Assembly (NCBI RefSeq): GCF_900110945.1
Contig: NZ_FOFL01000003.1
Location: 62,001 to 126,000 of the forward strand
Source of the DNA: Devosia sp. YR412
GTDB lineage: Bacteria; Pseudomonadota; Alphaproteobacteria; Rhizobiales; Devosiaceae
Direction of reading: 5' to 3'
DNA length: 64,000 nucleotides
Part shown: piece after piece, positions 55,598-63,154 of the stretch
How the letters are laid out: every line of letters begins with the position of its first letter
How positions within the stretch are numbered: position 1 is the first letter of the stretch
The notes under the pieces: model-generated
What the model was told of the DNA's origin: nothing
What the model saw: only the letters and a program-made list of their open reading frames with translations
Databases searched by the model: none
Made by a program: the position numbers and the translations under genes

Positions 55598-56047
55598 TTA
55601 GTCGCCGAGCTCGCCTTCATGCGCGTCCAGCACAGCGGTAACCTTGCCGAGGAGGGCAATATATTGCTGCCGTTCATCCAGTGTCAGTGGCTCGAGCGCC
55701 AGTTCATTGATGCTGGTGACCACCTGCTCCACCGCGGCGATCTGGCCGCGGGCGAGCGGCGTCAGCGCCACCAAGGCGCTGCGGCGGTCGGTCGGGTCGG
55801 GGGTGCGCAGGATCATGGCGTCGCGCTCCATGCGGTTGAGCGTTGCGGCCATGGTGGGCTGCTCCACCGCGGCGCGGCGGGCGAGTTCCTTCTGCGTCAG
55901 CTGGCTGCCGTCGGCCAAAGCGAACAGCACCGGCATATAGGCCGGAGCAATGCCCGAAGGCGCCAATTGCCGCTCCAGCTCGCGGGCAAACAGGCGGGCG
56001 GCCCAGTTGGTCATATAGCCGGCAGAACTCTCGCGGGTCAGAGGCAT
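55598..56047 (-). CDS. MarR-family transcriptional regulator
   Basis: 149 residues: winged helix with LTQKELARRAAVEQPTMAAT and LNRMERDAMILRTPDPTDRR (recognition helix and wing, DxRxxxVxLT type). Such regulators repress a divergent gene and release DNA upon ligand binding. Start at 56047 (MPLTRESSAGYMTN) is within family; the longer ORF is not. Two palindromes lie directly upstream, shared with the divergent cytochrome b561 gene. Confidence 0.9.
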   Translation of the reverse strand: MPLTRESSAGYMTNWAARLFARELERQLAPSGIAPAYMPVLFALADGSQLTQKELARRAAVEQPTMAATLNRMERDAMILRTPDPTDRRSALVALTPLARGQIAAVEQVVTSINELALEPLTLDERQQYIALLGKVTAVLDAHEGELGD

Positions 56048-56049
56048 TG

Positions 56050-56063
56050 CATAGCTTGCTATG
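56050..56063. promoter_or_regulatory. Palindrome CATAGC-TT-GCTATG
   Basis: Perfect 14-base palindrome three bases from the marR start codon. Probable MarR operator half of a pair with 56068-56085. Confidence 0.6.
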
Positions 56064-56067
56064 TAAG

Positions 56068-56085
56068 TAGATAGTATGCTATCTA
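56068..56085. promoter_or_regulatory. Palindrome TAGATAG-TATG-CTATCTA
   Basis: Perfect 7-base arms with a 4-base centre, 36-53 bases before the cytochrome b561 start. Probable MarR operator; together the two sites cover the divergent promoter region. Confidence 0.65.
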
Positions 56086-56120
56086 TATCGTGCGGATGTT
56101 GAGACCGCAAGGAGAATGCC

Positions 56121-56657
56121 ATGTCGATCAAGAGCAGTCCCAGCCGCTATGGTAGCGTGGCCATCGCCATCCACTGGCTGACCGCCCTAGCGATTTTTGG
56201 CATGCTGTTCAGCGGTCTTGCCGCCAGCAATGCTGCCAATCCACAGACCCAGTTCACCCTGCTGCGCGGCCATGCGGTGATGGGCACGCTGATCGGCGCG
56301 CTGACCATCTTCCGCGTGGTCTGGTGGCAGGCCTTCGACAAGCGTCCCAAGGATCAGCCGGGCCTGTCGCGCCTGCAAAAGGGCGCTGCCCATGCCGTGC
56401 ATTACGGGCTCTATGCCGTGATCCTCGTCATGGTGTCGAGCGGCTTTGCCACGGTGATCATGACCGGCGCCAACCTGCAATTGTTTGGCGCCGCGCCCCT
56501 GCCGCTACCCGATTTCACCCTGGCGCCGCCAATGACGGTGCATGGCATCCTGTCGCGCGTTTTGATCGCCATGTTGATCGGCCATATCGGGGCCGCGCTC
56601 TGGCATCAGTTCATCAGGCGCGATCGGCTGTTGGCGCGGATGGGGCTGGGGCGCTAA
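56121..56657 (+). CDS. Cytochrome b561-family membrane protein
   Basis: 178 residues with four hydrophobic helices. Haem-ligand candidates: HWLTALAIFGMLF near 18, LLRGHAVMGTLIGALT near 51, HAVHYGLYAVILVMVSSGF, and VHGILSRVLIAMLIGHIGAA. This is the CybB/YodB type that oxidises or shuttles electrons at the membrane. Divergent from marR, and the likely target of that regulator. Its stop overlaps the convergent small-membrane-protein stop by 4 bases. Confidence 0.9.
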   Translation: MSIKSSPSRYGSVAIAIHWLTALAIFGMLFSGLAASNAANPQTQFTLLRGHAVMGTLIGALTIFRVVWWQAFDKRPKDQPGLSRLQKGAAHAVHYGLYAVILVMVSSGFATVIMTGANLQLFGAAPLPLPDFTLAPPMTVHGILSRVLIAMLIGHIGAALWHQFIRRDRLLARMGLGR

Positions 56658-56833
56658 CGCCGCCGCACGAACCAGACGAGCGCGGCCCCGATGATGGCGA
56701 CGACAATGCCGATATAGAGCCACTGGCTCTGGCCGGACATGGCGCTGCCGGCCAGCAGATTGGCGCCCTGGAGTATCCACACCAGGCCGACGAGGAACAG
56801 CAGTACGCCGGCAATCGTCCCGAACAGTTTCAT
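56654..56833 (-). CDS. Small two-helix membrane protein, 59 residues
   Basis: Helix 1: GTIAGVLLFLVGLVWILQGA; helix 2: LYIGIVVAIIGAALVWFV, ending in RRR. The NLLAGSAMSGQSQW link resembles a widespread family of unnamed small membrane proteins (GLVWIxQGxNxLxGSxMxGQ). The start MKLFGTI at 56833 is typical. Function unknown. Confidence 0.72.
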   Translation of the reverse strand: MKLFGTIAGVLLFLVGLVWILQGANLLAGSAMSGQSQWLYIGIVVAIIGAALVWFVRRR

Positions 56834-56884
56834 GATCCCATCCCCCAAAGCGCCAGCCTGCGCCCGGGCGGGACACAGGGCAAA

Positions 56885-57487
56885 TCACGAAGTGGCAGCG
56901 AGGCGCGCAAGGGCGGTGGCCGGACGGAGCAAGGCTGCTGCTATGGCCGCGACGCAATCGTCCGGCGACATGCTGCCGGTATCGACCGTGAGGTCATAAA
57001 TCCCCGGCATATGCACCGCATCCTGCCAGCGCTGCACCGGCGCGGGAATGCCGGGGCCATGCGCGTAAAACCCGTCCTGCGGATCGGCATTGCGCCGCGC
57101 CATGATGGTCTCGATCGGGCAGTGCACGCCGACTAAGAGCACATCGAGGCCCGCTAGCAGAAGGGCGCATTGCGGCAGGATGTGCAGCGGCTGCGAATAG
57201 GCATCGTGATGGCCGACATCGACCACCACGTCAAAACCCTCAAACGCATGGGCGGCAATGCTGGCGTAAAGCGCCCGATACAGCCGGACGACGTCGGGCT
57301 CAAGATCGGGCCGTTCGCCACCCGGCCGCAAGCCTATCCCCGGCTTCAGCGCATCGGGTAAACTGCGGTTCTGTACATCGACGCCCAGATTGACCCATGT
57401 GCCGGGGAGGGTTTTCTGCAGGACCTGTGCAATAGAGCTCTTGCCTGAGCGCGGGGCGCCATTGAGGATGACGACGCGACCGCTCAT
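56885..57487 (-). CDS. Chloramphenicol phosphotransferase-like (CPT family) P-loop protein
   Basis: 200 residues. Walker A is GAPRSGKSS near 10-18, followed by the CPT-family run VVVDVGHHDAYSQPLHI and VGVHCPIETIMARR. In Streptomyces the family phosphorylates chloramphenicol; elsewhere it is a kinase of unknown substrate. Its start overlaps the upstream beta-lactamase-like gene stop by four bases. Confidence 0.78.
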   Translation of the reverse strand: MSGRVVILNGAPRSGKSSIAQVLQKTLPGTWVNLGVDVQNRSLPDALKPGIGLRPGGERPDLEPDVVRLYRALYASIAAHAFEGFDVVVDVGHHDAYSQPLHILPQCALLLAGLDVLLVGVHCPIETIMARRNADPQDGFYAHGPGIPAPVQRWQDAVHMPGIYDLTVDTGSMSPDDCVAAIAAALLRPATALARLAATS

Positions 57488-58857
57488 TTGCGCGTGCCCG
57501 AAATGTCCTGTCCGTTCTGGTGCAGGATCAGGCCCGTCGCCTTGCCGTCGGCGCCGGTTTCGAAGCTGATCTGGGCATCGACGACCTTGAGGAAGAAGAT
57601 GGTCTCGCTTTCCGGGAAGGCGGGAAACCGATCCTGGCCACTGGCCTGGACATACAGCTGGCCGTTTTCGACGGTGACGGCGATCTGGAATTCGGGGCCG
57701 AGTTCATAGTCGCCGACATAATTGTCCAGCACGGCGGGATCGAGTTGGACCTCAGTGCGCGGCTGGGGCTGCGGGGTCAGCGGCGCCGTCGGGTCGATCA
57801 GGTGGAAGCCGATATCCTCGATGCCGGTGGCGCTGATGGCGTTGGCGAGCACGACCGCGGCGCGGCCGGTGTTTCGGTCATAACCGGCGAAGGCATTGAA
57901 GCCGCCGGTCATGCCATTGTGCCAGACGATCTGGCCGCCCGCGTGTTGCAGGATCATCCAGCCGAGGCCAATGCTCATGGCCGGCGATCCGGCCGGGCGT
58001 GTGCGCTCAAGCATCAGATCGAAGGCCGGCTTCAGTGGCGTTTCGGTCTGGCCACTGGCGGCAGCGATGAATTTAGCCATGTCTGTGGCTGTCGAGCGCC
58101 AGCCGCCGGCCGGAGCAAAGACGTCAAAATCCCAATGGCCGGCCGGCTGGCCCTGCGCATGGCCCGATGCAAATCGGGGCAACTTATCCTCGGGTACCAC
58201 CAGCGTGGTATCTTCCATGCCCAGCGGATCGAGAATGCGTTGCTGCACCATTTGTTCATAGGACTGGCCGGCGACATGGCTGACTGCCAGCCCGATCAGC
58301 GTGGTGCCGATATTGGAATATTCGTGCTTCTCGCCCGGCGCGCGGGGCAGAGGAAAGGCGGCGAGGAAAGCGTTCAGCAGGTCGACGCTGTAGAATTGAT
58401 AGGGATTGGCCGGATCGGCCAGTGCCAGCTCGGGCGGAATCGAGGGCAGGCCAGAGGTGTGGGTGGCGAGATCGAAGAGGGTGATCGGTTTGCCCTCGAA
58501 TTCGGGGACCATCGTGCCCTCGGGCAAATAGTCGCTCACCGGCGCATCGAGGTCGATCTTGCCCTCGAGCACCAGCTGGGCCAGCAGCAGGTTGGTGAAA
58601 ATCTTGGAGATCGAGCCGATCTCGAACAGCGTGTGTTCGTCGACCGAGGTCGGGCCACCCGCTGCAAGCACGCCATGGCTGGCAAAGCTGGGCACATCGT
58701 CTTCGACCACGGCCGTTGCGATACCGATACCCTGGCCGTCGCGGGTGATGCGGTCGGAGATGATCTGTGCGGGATCGGGCGTCACAACCGCCTCCTGCGC
58801 GAGACTGGGCGAAACGGCCAGCGCGGCAAAGGCCAGCGCAGCGAGAGTGAAACGCAT
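57484..58857 (-). CDS. Class C beta-lactamase-family serine hydrolase (secreted)
   Basis: 457 residues. Signal peptide MRFTLAALAFAALAVSPSLA. Active-site SxxK is SISK in FEIGSISKIFTNLLLAQL; the YxN element is YSN (HEYSNIGTTLIGLA); the KTG position is HNG (WHNGMTGGFNAF). A C-terminal beta domain of about 100 residues (DNYVGDYELGPEFQIAVTVE) resembles DUF3471 and may bind product or peptide. Esterase, D-aminopeptidase or lactamase activity are all possible. ATG follows GGAGCT. Confidence 0.85.
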   Translation of the reverse strand: MRFTLAALAFAALAVSPSLAQEAVVTPDPAQIISDRITRDGQGIGIATAVVEDDVPSFASHGVLAAGGPTSVDEHTLFEIGSISKIFTNLLLAQLVLEGKIDLDAPVSDYLPEGTMVPEFEGKPITLFDLATHTSGLPSIPPELALADPANPYQFYSVDLLNAFLAAFPLPRAPGEKHEYSNIGTTLIGLAVSHVAGQSYEQMVQQRILDPLGMEDTTLVVPEDKLPRFASGHAQGQPAGHWDFDVFAPAGGWRSTATDMAKFIAAASGQTETPLKPAFDLMLERTRPAGSPAMSIGLGWMILQHAGGQIVWHNGMTGGFNAFAGYDRNTGRAAVVLANAISATGIEDIGFHLIDPTAPLTPQPQPRTEVQLDPAVLDNYVGDYELGPEFQIAVTVENGQLYVQASGQDRFPAFPESETIFFLKVVDAQISFETGADGKATGLILHQNGQDISGTRK

Positions 58858-58926
58858 TAGAGCTCCATGGGCTATGCCGGTCGATATGACCTCATGCACA
58901 GCCCATGGGGCAAGCTTGTGACGTGC

Positions 58927-59460
58927 CTACTTGGCCTTGTTGTGCATCTCGATCGACTCGAGGATCACCTTCTTGGCGTCCTCATAGCCGCCAACATGGG
59001 AAATCTTGGCCCATTTGCCGGGTTCGAGATCCTTATAGTGGGTGAAGAAGTGTTTCACGCGCTCGACCTGGATTTCCTGCATGTCGCCGATATCCAAGAT
59101 GGAATCATACATCTTGGTCAGCTTGGAGACCGGCACGGCAAGGATCTTTTCGTCCTGGCCGCCATCGTCTTCCATGAACAGCACGCCGAAGGGGCGGCAG
59201 CGCACCACGGCGCCGGGCACCAGCGGGCGGGAGTTCATGACGATGACGTCGAGCGGATCGCCGTCGCCGCACAGCGTATGCGGCACAAAGCCGTAATTGC
59301 CCGGGTAGCGCATCGGCGTATAGAGGAAGCGATCGACGAACAGGGCGCCGCTGGCCTTGTCGATTTCATACTTGATCGGTTCGCCACCCATCGGCACTTC
59401 GATGATGACATTGAGGTCGTCGGGCGGATTCTTGCCGGTCGGGATGGCGTCGATGTTCAT
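58927..59460 (-). CDS. ppa: Soluble inorganic pyrophosphatase
   Basis: 177 residues. The active-site run [10 protein letters not shown] (two Asp metal ligands), preceded by [11 protein letters not shown], and [11 protein letters not shown] are the family I PPase signatures. It hydrolyses pyrophosphate in the cytoplasm. hppA is on the opposite strand about 4 kb away, so two pyrophosphatases are in the same neighbourhood. Confidence 0.97.
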   Translation of the reverse strand: MNIDAIPTGKNPPDDLNVIIEVPMGGEPIKYEIDKASGALFVDRFLYTPMRYPGNYGFVPHTLCGDGDPLDVIVMNSRPLVPGAVVRCRPFGVLFMEDDGGQDEKILAVPVSKLTKMYDSILDIGDMQEIQVERVKHFFTHYKDLEPGKWAKISHVGGYEDAKKVILESIEMHNKAK

Positions 59461-59566
59461 TTCAGCTCTCGTTCATCGGGGAGGCGACAAAGGTTGTGGG
59501 GTTGTGCCCATACTAGGCCGCAAAGGCAAGTCAGTTTGGCGCAAAGCCGCCTGCCAAGGAGCAAAG

Positions 59567-60115
59567 ATGAAGCCGATCCTGACCGCCGTCCTCGCCACTC
59601 TGGCCTTGGCCACACCGGCCCATGCCGCCTTCAACAGCGCCTATACCGACCTCGATCTCGACCTTTGCCTCGTGCTCGATGCCGATGATTTCGGCGCAAG
59701 CTGGTCCTGCCCCGGCTACAAGGGCTATCCGCTCAAGGTCAATGAGGGGGACCTGCGCTTTTCGCTCGAATATGGCTTTAATGTCGATGCCAATGAGAGC
59801 GGCGGGCAGACCCTCTCGCCGTTCAATTATTTGGGCCCCAAGATGGAATGGCGCCTGTCCAACAAGCTCGGCCGCTGGATGCCGATTGCCACCATCGTGC
59901 GCTATCACACGGCCGATTCCGAAACCGGCGAGGACAAGGGGCAGGTTCTCGTGGTGACGCAATTGGTGGAGGGCAATACCTGCCATATCGCCTATGTCGA
60001 TGCCCTGGCCAACAAGGATGCCAATGAACTGGCCCGCGCCGCTGCCGATAAATCCGGCGACTTTGACTGCGGCACGGACGAAGTGGAAACCATCGGCAAG
60101 TTTACGGCGTGGTAG
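59567..60115 (+). CDS. Secreted hypothetical protein, 182 residues
   Basis: AAGGAG precedes the ATG. Signal peptide KPILTAVLATLALATPAHA. The mature part has four cysteines (DLDLCLVLD, WSCPGY, NTCHIAY and FDCGTDE), which could form two disulfides. A beta-rich look with GEDKGQVLVVTQLVEGN. No family recognised, probably periplasmic. Its 3' end overlaps the convergent TerB-like gene by 14 bases. Confidence 0.72.
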   Translation: MKPILTAVLATLALATPAHAAFNSAYTDLDLDLCLVLDADDFGASWSCPGYKGYPLKVNEGDLRFSLEYGFNVDANESGGQTLSPFNYLGPKMEWRLSNKLGRWMPIATIVRYHTADSETGEDKGQVLVVTQLVEGNTCHIAYVDALANKDANELARAAADKSGDFDCGTDEVETIGKFTAW

Positions 60116-60548
60116 GCTGAGCTTTACCCACTTGATTGCGCAGGATCGTGCGGTCGCGGCTGGAGACGCCGATCAGCTCGGCAATGCGCCAGACCATATT
60201 GTCTTCCAGCTCGTGGTTCTTCTTGTCGGCAAACACCACCATCCACATCATGCGGACGATCTCGATGCGATCGTCCATCTCGAGCTGGGTGATGGCGGCA
60301 GTGAACTTGTAGAAATCCACCGCCTCGGCATCGCGCAGCGCGGCTTCTTTCACCAATCTGTCCACGCTCTGCTCGTCGAGCCCATAATGATCCTGCAGCG
60401 CGCCCTTGATGGCCTCGCGCTCTGCATCCTTCATCTGCCCGTCAACGGCGGCCAGATGCACGAGAAGCGCGGCGACGGAGAGTTTGGGATCGTTCTTGTC
60501 GATGCCCGTCTCGGGACGATTGAACAGTTTGGTAATGGCCTCGAACAC
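60102..60548 (-). CDS. TerB-family tellurite resistance-like protein
   Basis: 148 residues. The TerB core is SVAALLVHLAAVDGQMKDAE, FYKFTAAITQLEMDDRIEIV and MMWMVVFADKKNHELEDNMV, ending in VSSRD. TerB is a helical protein of the Ter stress system; single-gene copies are common in alphaproteobacteria and no ter cluster is here. The start is GTG, with AAGGAGG 8 bases upstream. Confidence 0.85.
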   Translation of the reverse strand: MFEAITKLFNRPETGIDKNDPKLSVAALLVHLAAVDGQMKDAEREAIKGALQDHYGLDEQSVDRLVKEAALRDAEAVDFYKFTAAITQLEMDDRIEIVRMMWMVVFADKKNHELEDNMVWRIAELIGVSSRDRTILRNQVGKAQPTTP

Positions 60549-60762
60549 GGCGACAGCCTCCTTCGGGGAGCGGACAGGTCAGCGAAAGGGTTTGCGCGCC
60601 GGGAGGCAGGCCAAGGCAGAGTGAACAGTCCGGAGGATTTCCTCAATGGCCCAAACCCCGTCTCACGCGCTCTTGAGCGGGCTTGATGCTGAAGCGCCAC
60701 AGTGGATGTGATTGAGGCGCACGGAAAATGACTCGACTCCGCAGAGATTCGGAGTCAAACAT

Positions 60763-60777
60763 GTTCCTGTTTTGTTC
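60763..60777 (+). promoter_or_regulatory. Alphaproteobacterial LexA (SOS) box GTTC-N7-GTTC
   Basis: GTTC at 60763-60766 and 60774-60777 with exactly seven bases between. It is 22 bases before the imuA start, and the cassette downstream is a known LexA target. A perfect stem GACTCCG/CGGAGTC lies at 60735-60756. Confidence 0.88.
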
Positions 60778-60798
60778 ACTCATGAAGAGGTTGGCGCG

Positions 60799-61599
60799 AT
60801 GACCTCGCCCGATCGCCAACAGCGCATCGCCGCGCTGCGCGACACCATTGCCGACATCGAAAGAAAGCCGGCACTGGCGGAGGCGCGGGTGAGGGTCGAG
60901 GCGGAGTATGGGCGATTTCCCAAGTTTGCCGGTGGTCTCCTGCAGGAGATTTTCACTGATGATTGCCGCAATACCGGTGCAAGCCTTGGCTTTGCACTGG
61001 CGCAGATGCATGGCCTGCTGACGGCAAGCCGCATGGCGGTGGTCCATCTGCAACTGGCCGACGAGGCGCAGAAACTGGGCCTGCCCTATGGACCCGGTCT
61101 TGCTCATTTCGGCCTCGACCCCGGAGCAATGATCCTGGTGCGTCCAGCCACTATGGCTGAGCTGTTGTGGGCCGCTGAGGAGGCGATTGCCTGCCGGGCG
61201 GTGGCCGGGGTGGTGGCCGATATTGCGGGCCATCAGAAACTGCTCGATTTCACTGCCAGCCGGCGCCTCAGCCTGCGGGCCGCAGAGGCGGGCAGTTCGG
61301 TGTTCATGCTGCGCTACGGCATGCAGCGCCAATCCAGTGCGGCGCAGTTGCGATGGCATCTGCTGCCGACGCGCAGTGGACACAAGCAATTTGATGATCG
61401 AGCGCCTGGCCCGGCGCGCTGGCAGGTCCGGCTCGAACGCGGATCATTGATCAGACAGCATGCCGAATGGGTGCTGGGATGGACTGAACATGGATTTTCA
61501 ACCTTCGCTCCTCGAACCGGCCAGCAGTCTCGTCCGGCAACGCCGTTTCCTCGTGCTGTCACTGGGCAATTGGCCGACCGATTATCTCAAGCGGGCTGA
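60799..61599 (+). CDS. imuA: Inducible mutagenesis protein ImuA
   Basis: 266 residues from MTSPDRQQRIAALRD. A RecA-like fold follows (about 60-220, with AGGLLQEIFTDDCRNTGASL and LGLPYGPGLAHFGLDPGAMI); no Walker A lysine of the RecA type is obvious. ImuA works with ImuB and DnaE2 in SOS mutagenesis. The last about 37 codons overlap imuB by 110 bases in another frame. SOS box upstream. Confidence 0.9.
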   Translation: MTSPDRQQRIAALRDTIADIERKPALAEARVRVEAEYGRFPKFAGGLLQEIFTDDCRNTGASLGFALAQMHGLLTASRMAVVHLQLADEAQKLGLPYGPGLAHFGLDPGAMILVRPATMAELLWAAEEAIACRAVAGVVADIAGHQKLLDFTASRRLSLRAAEAGSSVFMLRYGMQRQSSAAQLRWHLLPTRSGHKQFDDRAPGPARWQVRLERGSLIRQHAEWVLGWTEHGFSTFAPRTGQQSRPATPFPRAVTGQLADRLSQAG

Positions 61600-63154
61600 T
61601 CCCACCCTGGCCGCCCCCTTGGCGCTCTACGAAAAGATCAAGGGCGGCCTCCGCATTGTGGCCTTGGATAGCGAAGCCAGCAAAGCGGGGATCACGCTGG
61701 GGCAAAGTCTGGTCAATGCGCGGGCCCTGGTACCAGCGCTGACCGCCCGGGAAATCAACCGGCCGCTGCTCGAAGCCGGCTTTGCCGATTTTGCGGATTG
61801 GCATTCCAATACCAGTCCGATGGTGGCGGTGCTGGACGATGTCAGCAGCTTTGGGGATCTGGTGCTTGATATCACCGGGGTGGACCATCTGTTCGGCGGC
61901 GAGCCTGCCATGCTGCACATGGCTCTGACCCGCTTGCGCCTGCTGGGCTATAGCGTGAACGGCGCCATTGCGCCGACCATCGGTGCAGCTTGGGCTGTCA
62001 GTCACTTTTTATCCAGCCGGGTGGTGGCAGCTGATGGCTTGATCGGATTGCTTGATGCCCTTCCTGTCTCTGCGCTCCGGCTCAACGAGCAGCAGGTCGC
62101 CACACTGGCCCAGATGGGCCTCAAGACCATCGGGCAATTGCGCCAGAGGCCACGCAAGCCGTTGCAGGCGCGGTTTGGGCTATCGCTGCTGACCCGGCTC
62201 GACCAGGCCTATGGGATCATCGAAGAGCGCATGACACCACGGCTTCCCGTGGCCGAGCATCATGTCGAGCGGCGTTTTGCTGACCCGATCGCGCTGATGG
62301 ATGACGTGCTGGCCTGCGCGCATGACCTGGCCATCCAGCTGGCCTATCGGCTCGAAGCCGATGGCAAGGGCGCGCAGGCTTTCCATCTGTTTTTGTATCG
62401 GGTGGATCACAAGGTCATGTCGCTGTCGGTCAATTCGGCTCGACTGACTCGCGATCCGCATCATATCGCTCAGCTGTTCGCCCATCGCGCCGAGCGGCTG
62501 TCGGGGGAATATGACGCCGGATTCGGCATCGACATGATCCGGCTGGCCGCGAGTTCTCTTGACGCGCTGGATGCGAGCCAGCTGGGCGCTTTTTCCGCCG
62601 ACGAGGGGACCGAGGATCTCGACCAGCTCAATGACCGCATGGCCAGCCGTCTCGGCACCATGGCCGTGCTGCGCACCCAGATGGTAGCCAGCAACATGCC
62701 GGAACGGGCGGCGCGGCTGGTTCCGACCCAGGCGGGCAAGCCGGACATGGCGTCGTCGCGTTCCTTCACCCGTCCCGTGCGCCTCCTGCCGGTGCCGGAA
62801 TATGTCGCGATCAGCGCCGAAGTGCCTGATGGGCTGCCCGCCTTGATGATCTGGCGCCGCCAGCAATACCGGCTGGTCAAGGGAGCTGGTCCGGAGCGGC
62901 TGGAAACAGAGTGGTGGCGGTTTGCCGAGCGGCTGGAACTGGTTCCGCCACCTGAACCCAAGGAGCCAGAGCCCGGGAAAGAGCCGGATCCGCCGCCTTA
63001 CATTCCTGATCTGCCCCTGCACGAGCCGGACGGAAAGGCCCGCGATTACTATCGCGTTGAGGACGAGGATGGTCGGCGCTTCTGGGTGTTCCGCCTTGGG
63101 TTCTATAGCGGGCCAACCATGCCGTCCTGGTATCTGCATGGATTTTTCCCATGA
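61490..63154 (+). CDS. imuB: Y-family polymerase-like mutagenesis factor ImuB
   Basis: 554 residues. The DinB-like palm is present, but the acidic N-terminal catalytic motif (DxDxFF type) is replaced by LSLGNWPTDYLK, consistent with the known non-catalytic role of ImuB as adaptor to the beta clamp. LVLDITGVDHLFGGE and a C-terminal proline-rich linker (VPPPEPKEPEPGKEPDPPPY) are typical. Start at 61490 (MDFQPSLLEP) or 61460. Its stop overlaps the dnaE2 ATG by four bases (ATGA). Confidence 0.9.
   Translation: MDFQPSLLEPASSLVRQRRFLVLSLGNWPTDYLKRADPTLAAPLALYEKIKGGLRIVALDSEASKAGITLGQSLVNARALVPALTAREINRPLLEAGFADFADWHSNTSPMVAVLDDVSSFGDLVLDITGVDHLFGGEPAMLHMALTRLRLLGYSVNGAIAPTIGAAWAVSHFLSSRVVAADGLIGLLDALPVSALRLNEQQVATLAQMGLKTIGQLRQRPRKPLQARFGLSLLTRLDQAYGIIEERMTPRLPVAEHHVERRFADPIALMDDVLACAHDLAIQLAYRLEADGKGAQAFHLFLYRVDHKVMSLSVNSARLTRDPHHIAQLFAHRAERLSGEYDAGFGIDMIRLAASSLDALDASQLGAFSADEGTEDLDQLNDRMASRLGTMAVLRTQMVASNMPERAARLVPTQAGKPDMASSRSFTRPVRLLPVPEYVAISAEVPDGLPALMIWRRQQYRLVKGAGPERLETEWWRFAERLELVPPPEPKEPEPGKEPDPPPYIPDLPLHEPDGKARDYYRVEDEDGRRFWVFRLGFYSGPTMPSWYLHGFFP

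Noticed and set aside
60648-60713. 21-codon ORF with a GGAGG upstream, before imuA
   Set aside because: Short, with no overlap or conservation visible; could be a leader peptide but cannot be supported.
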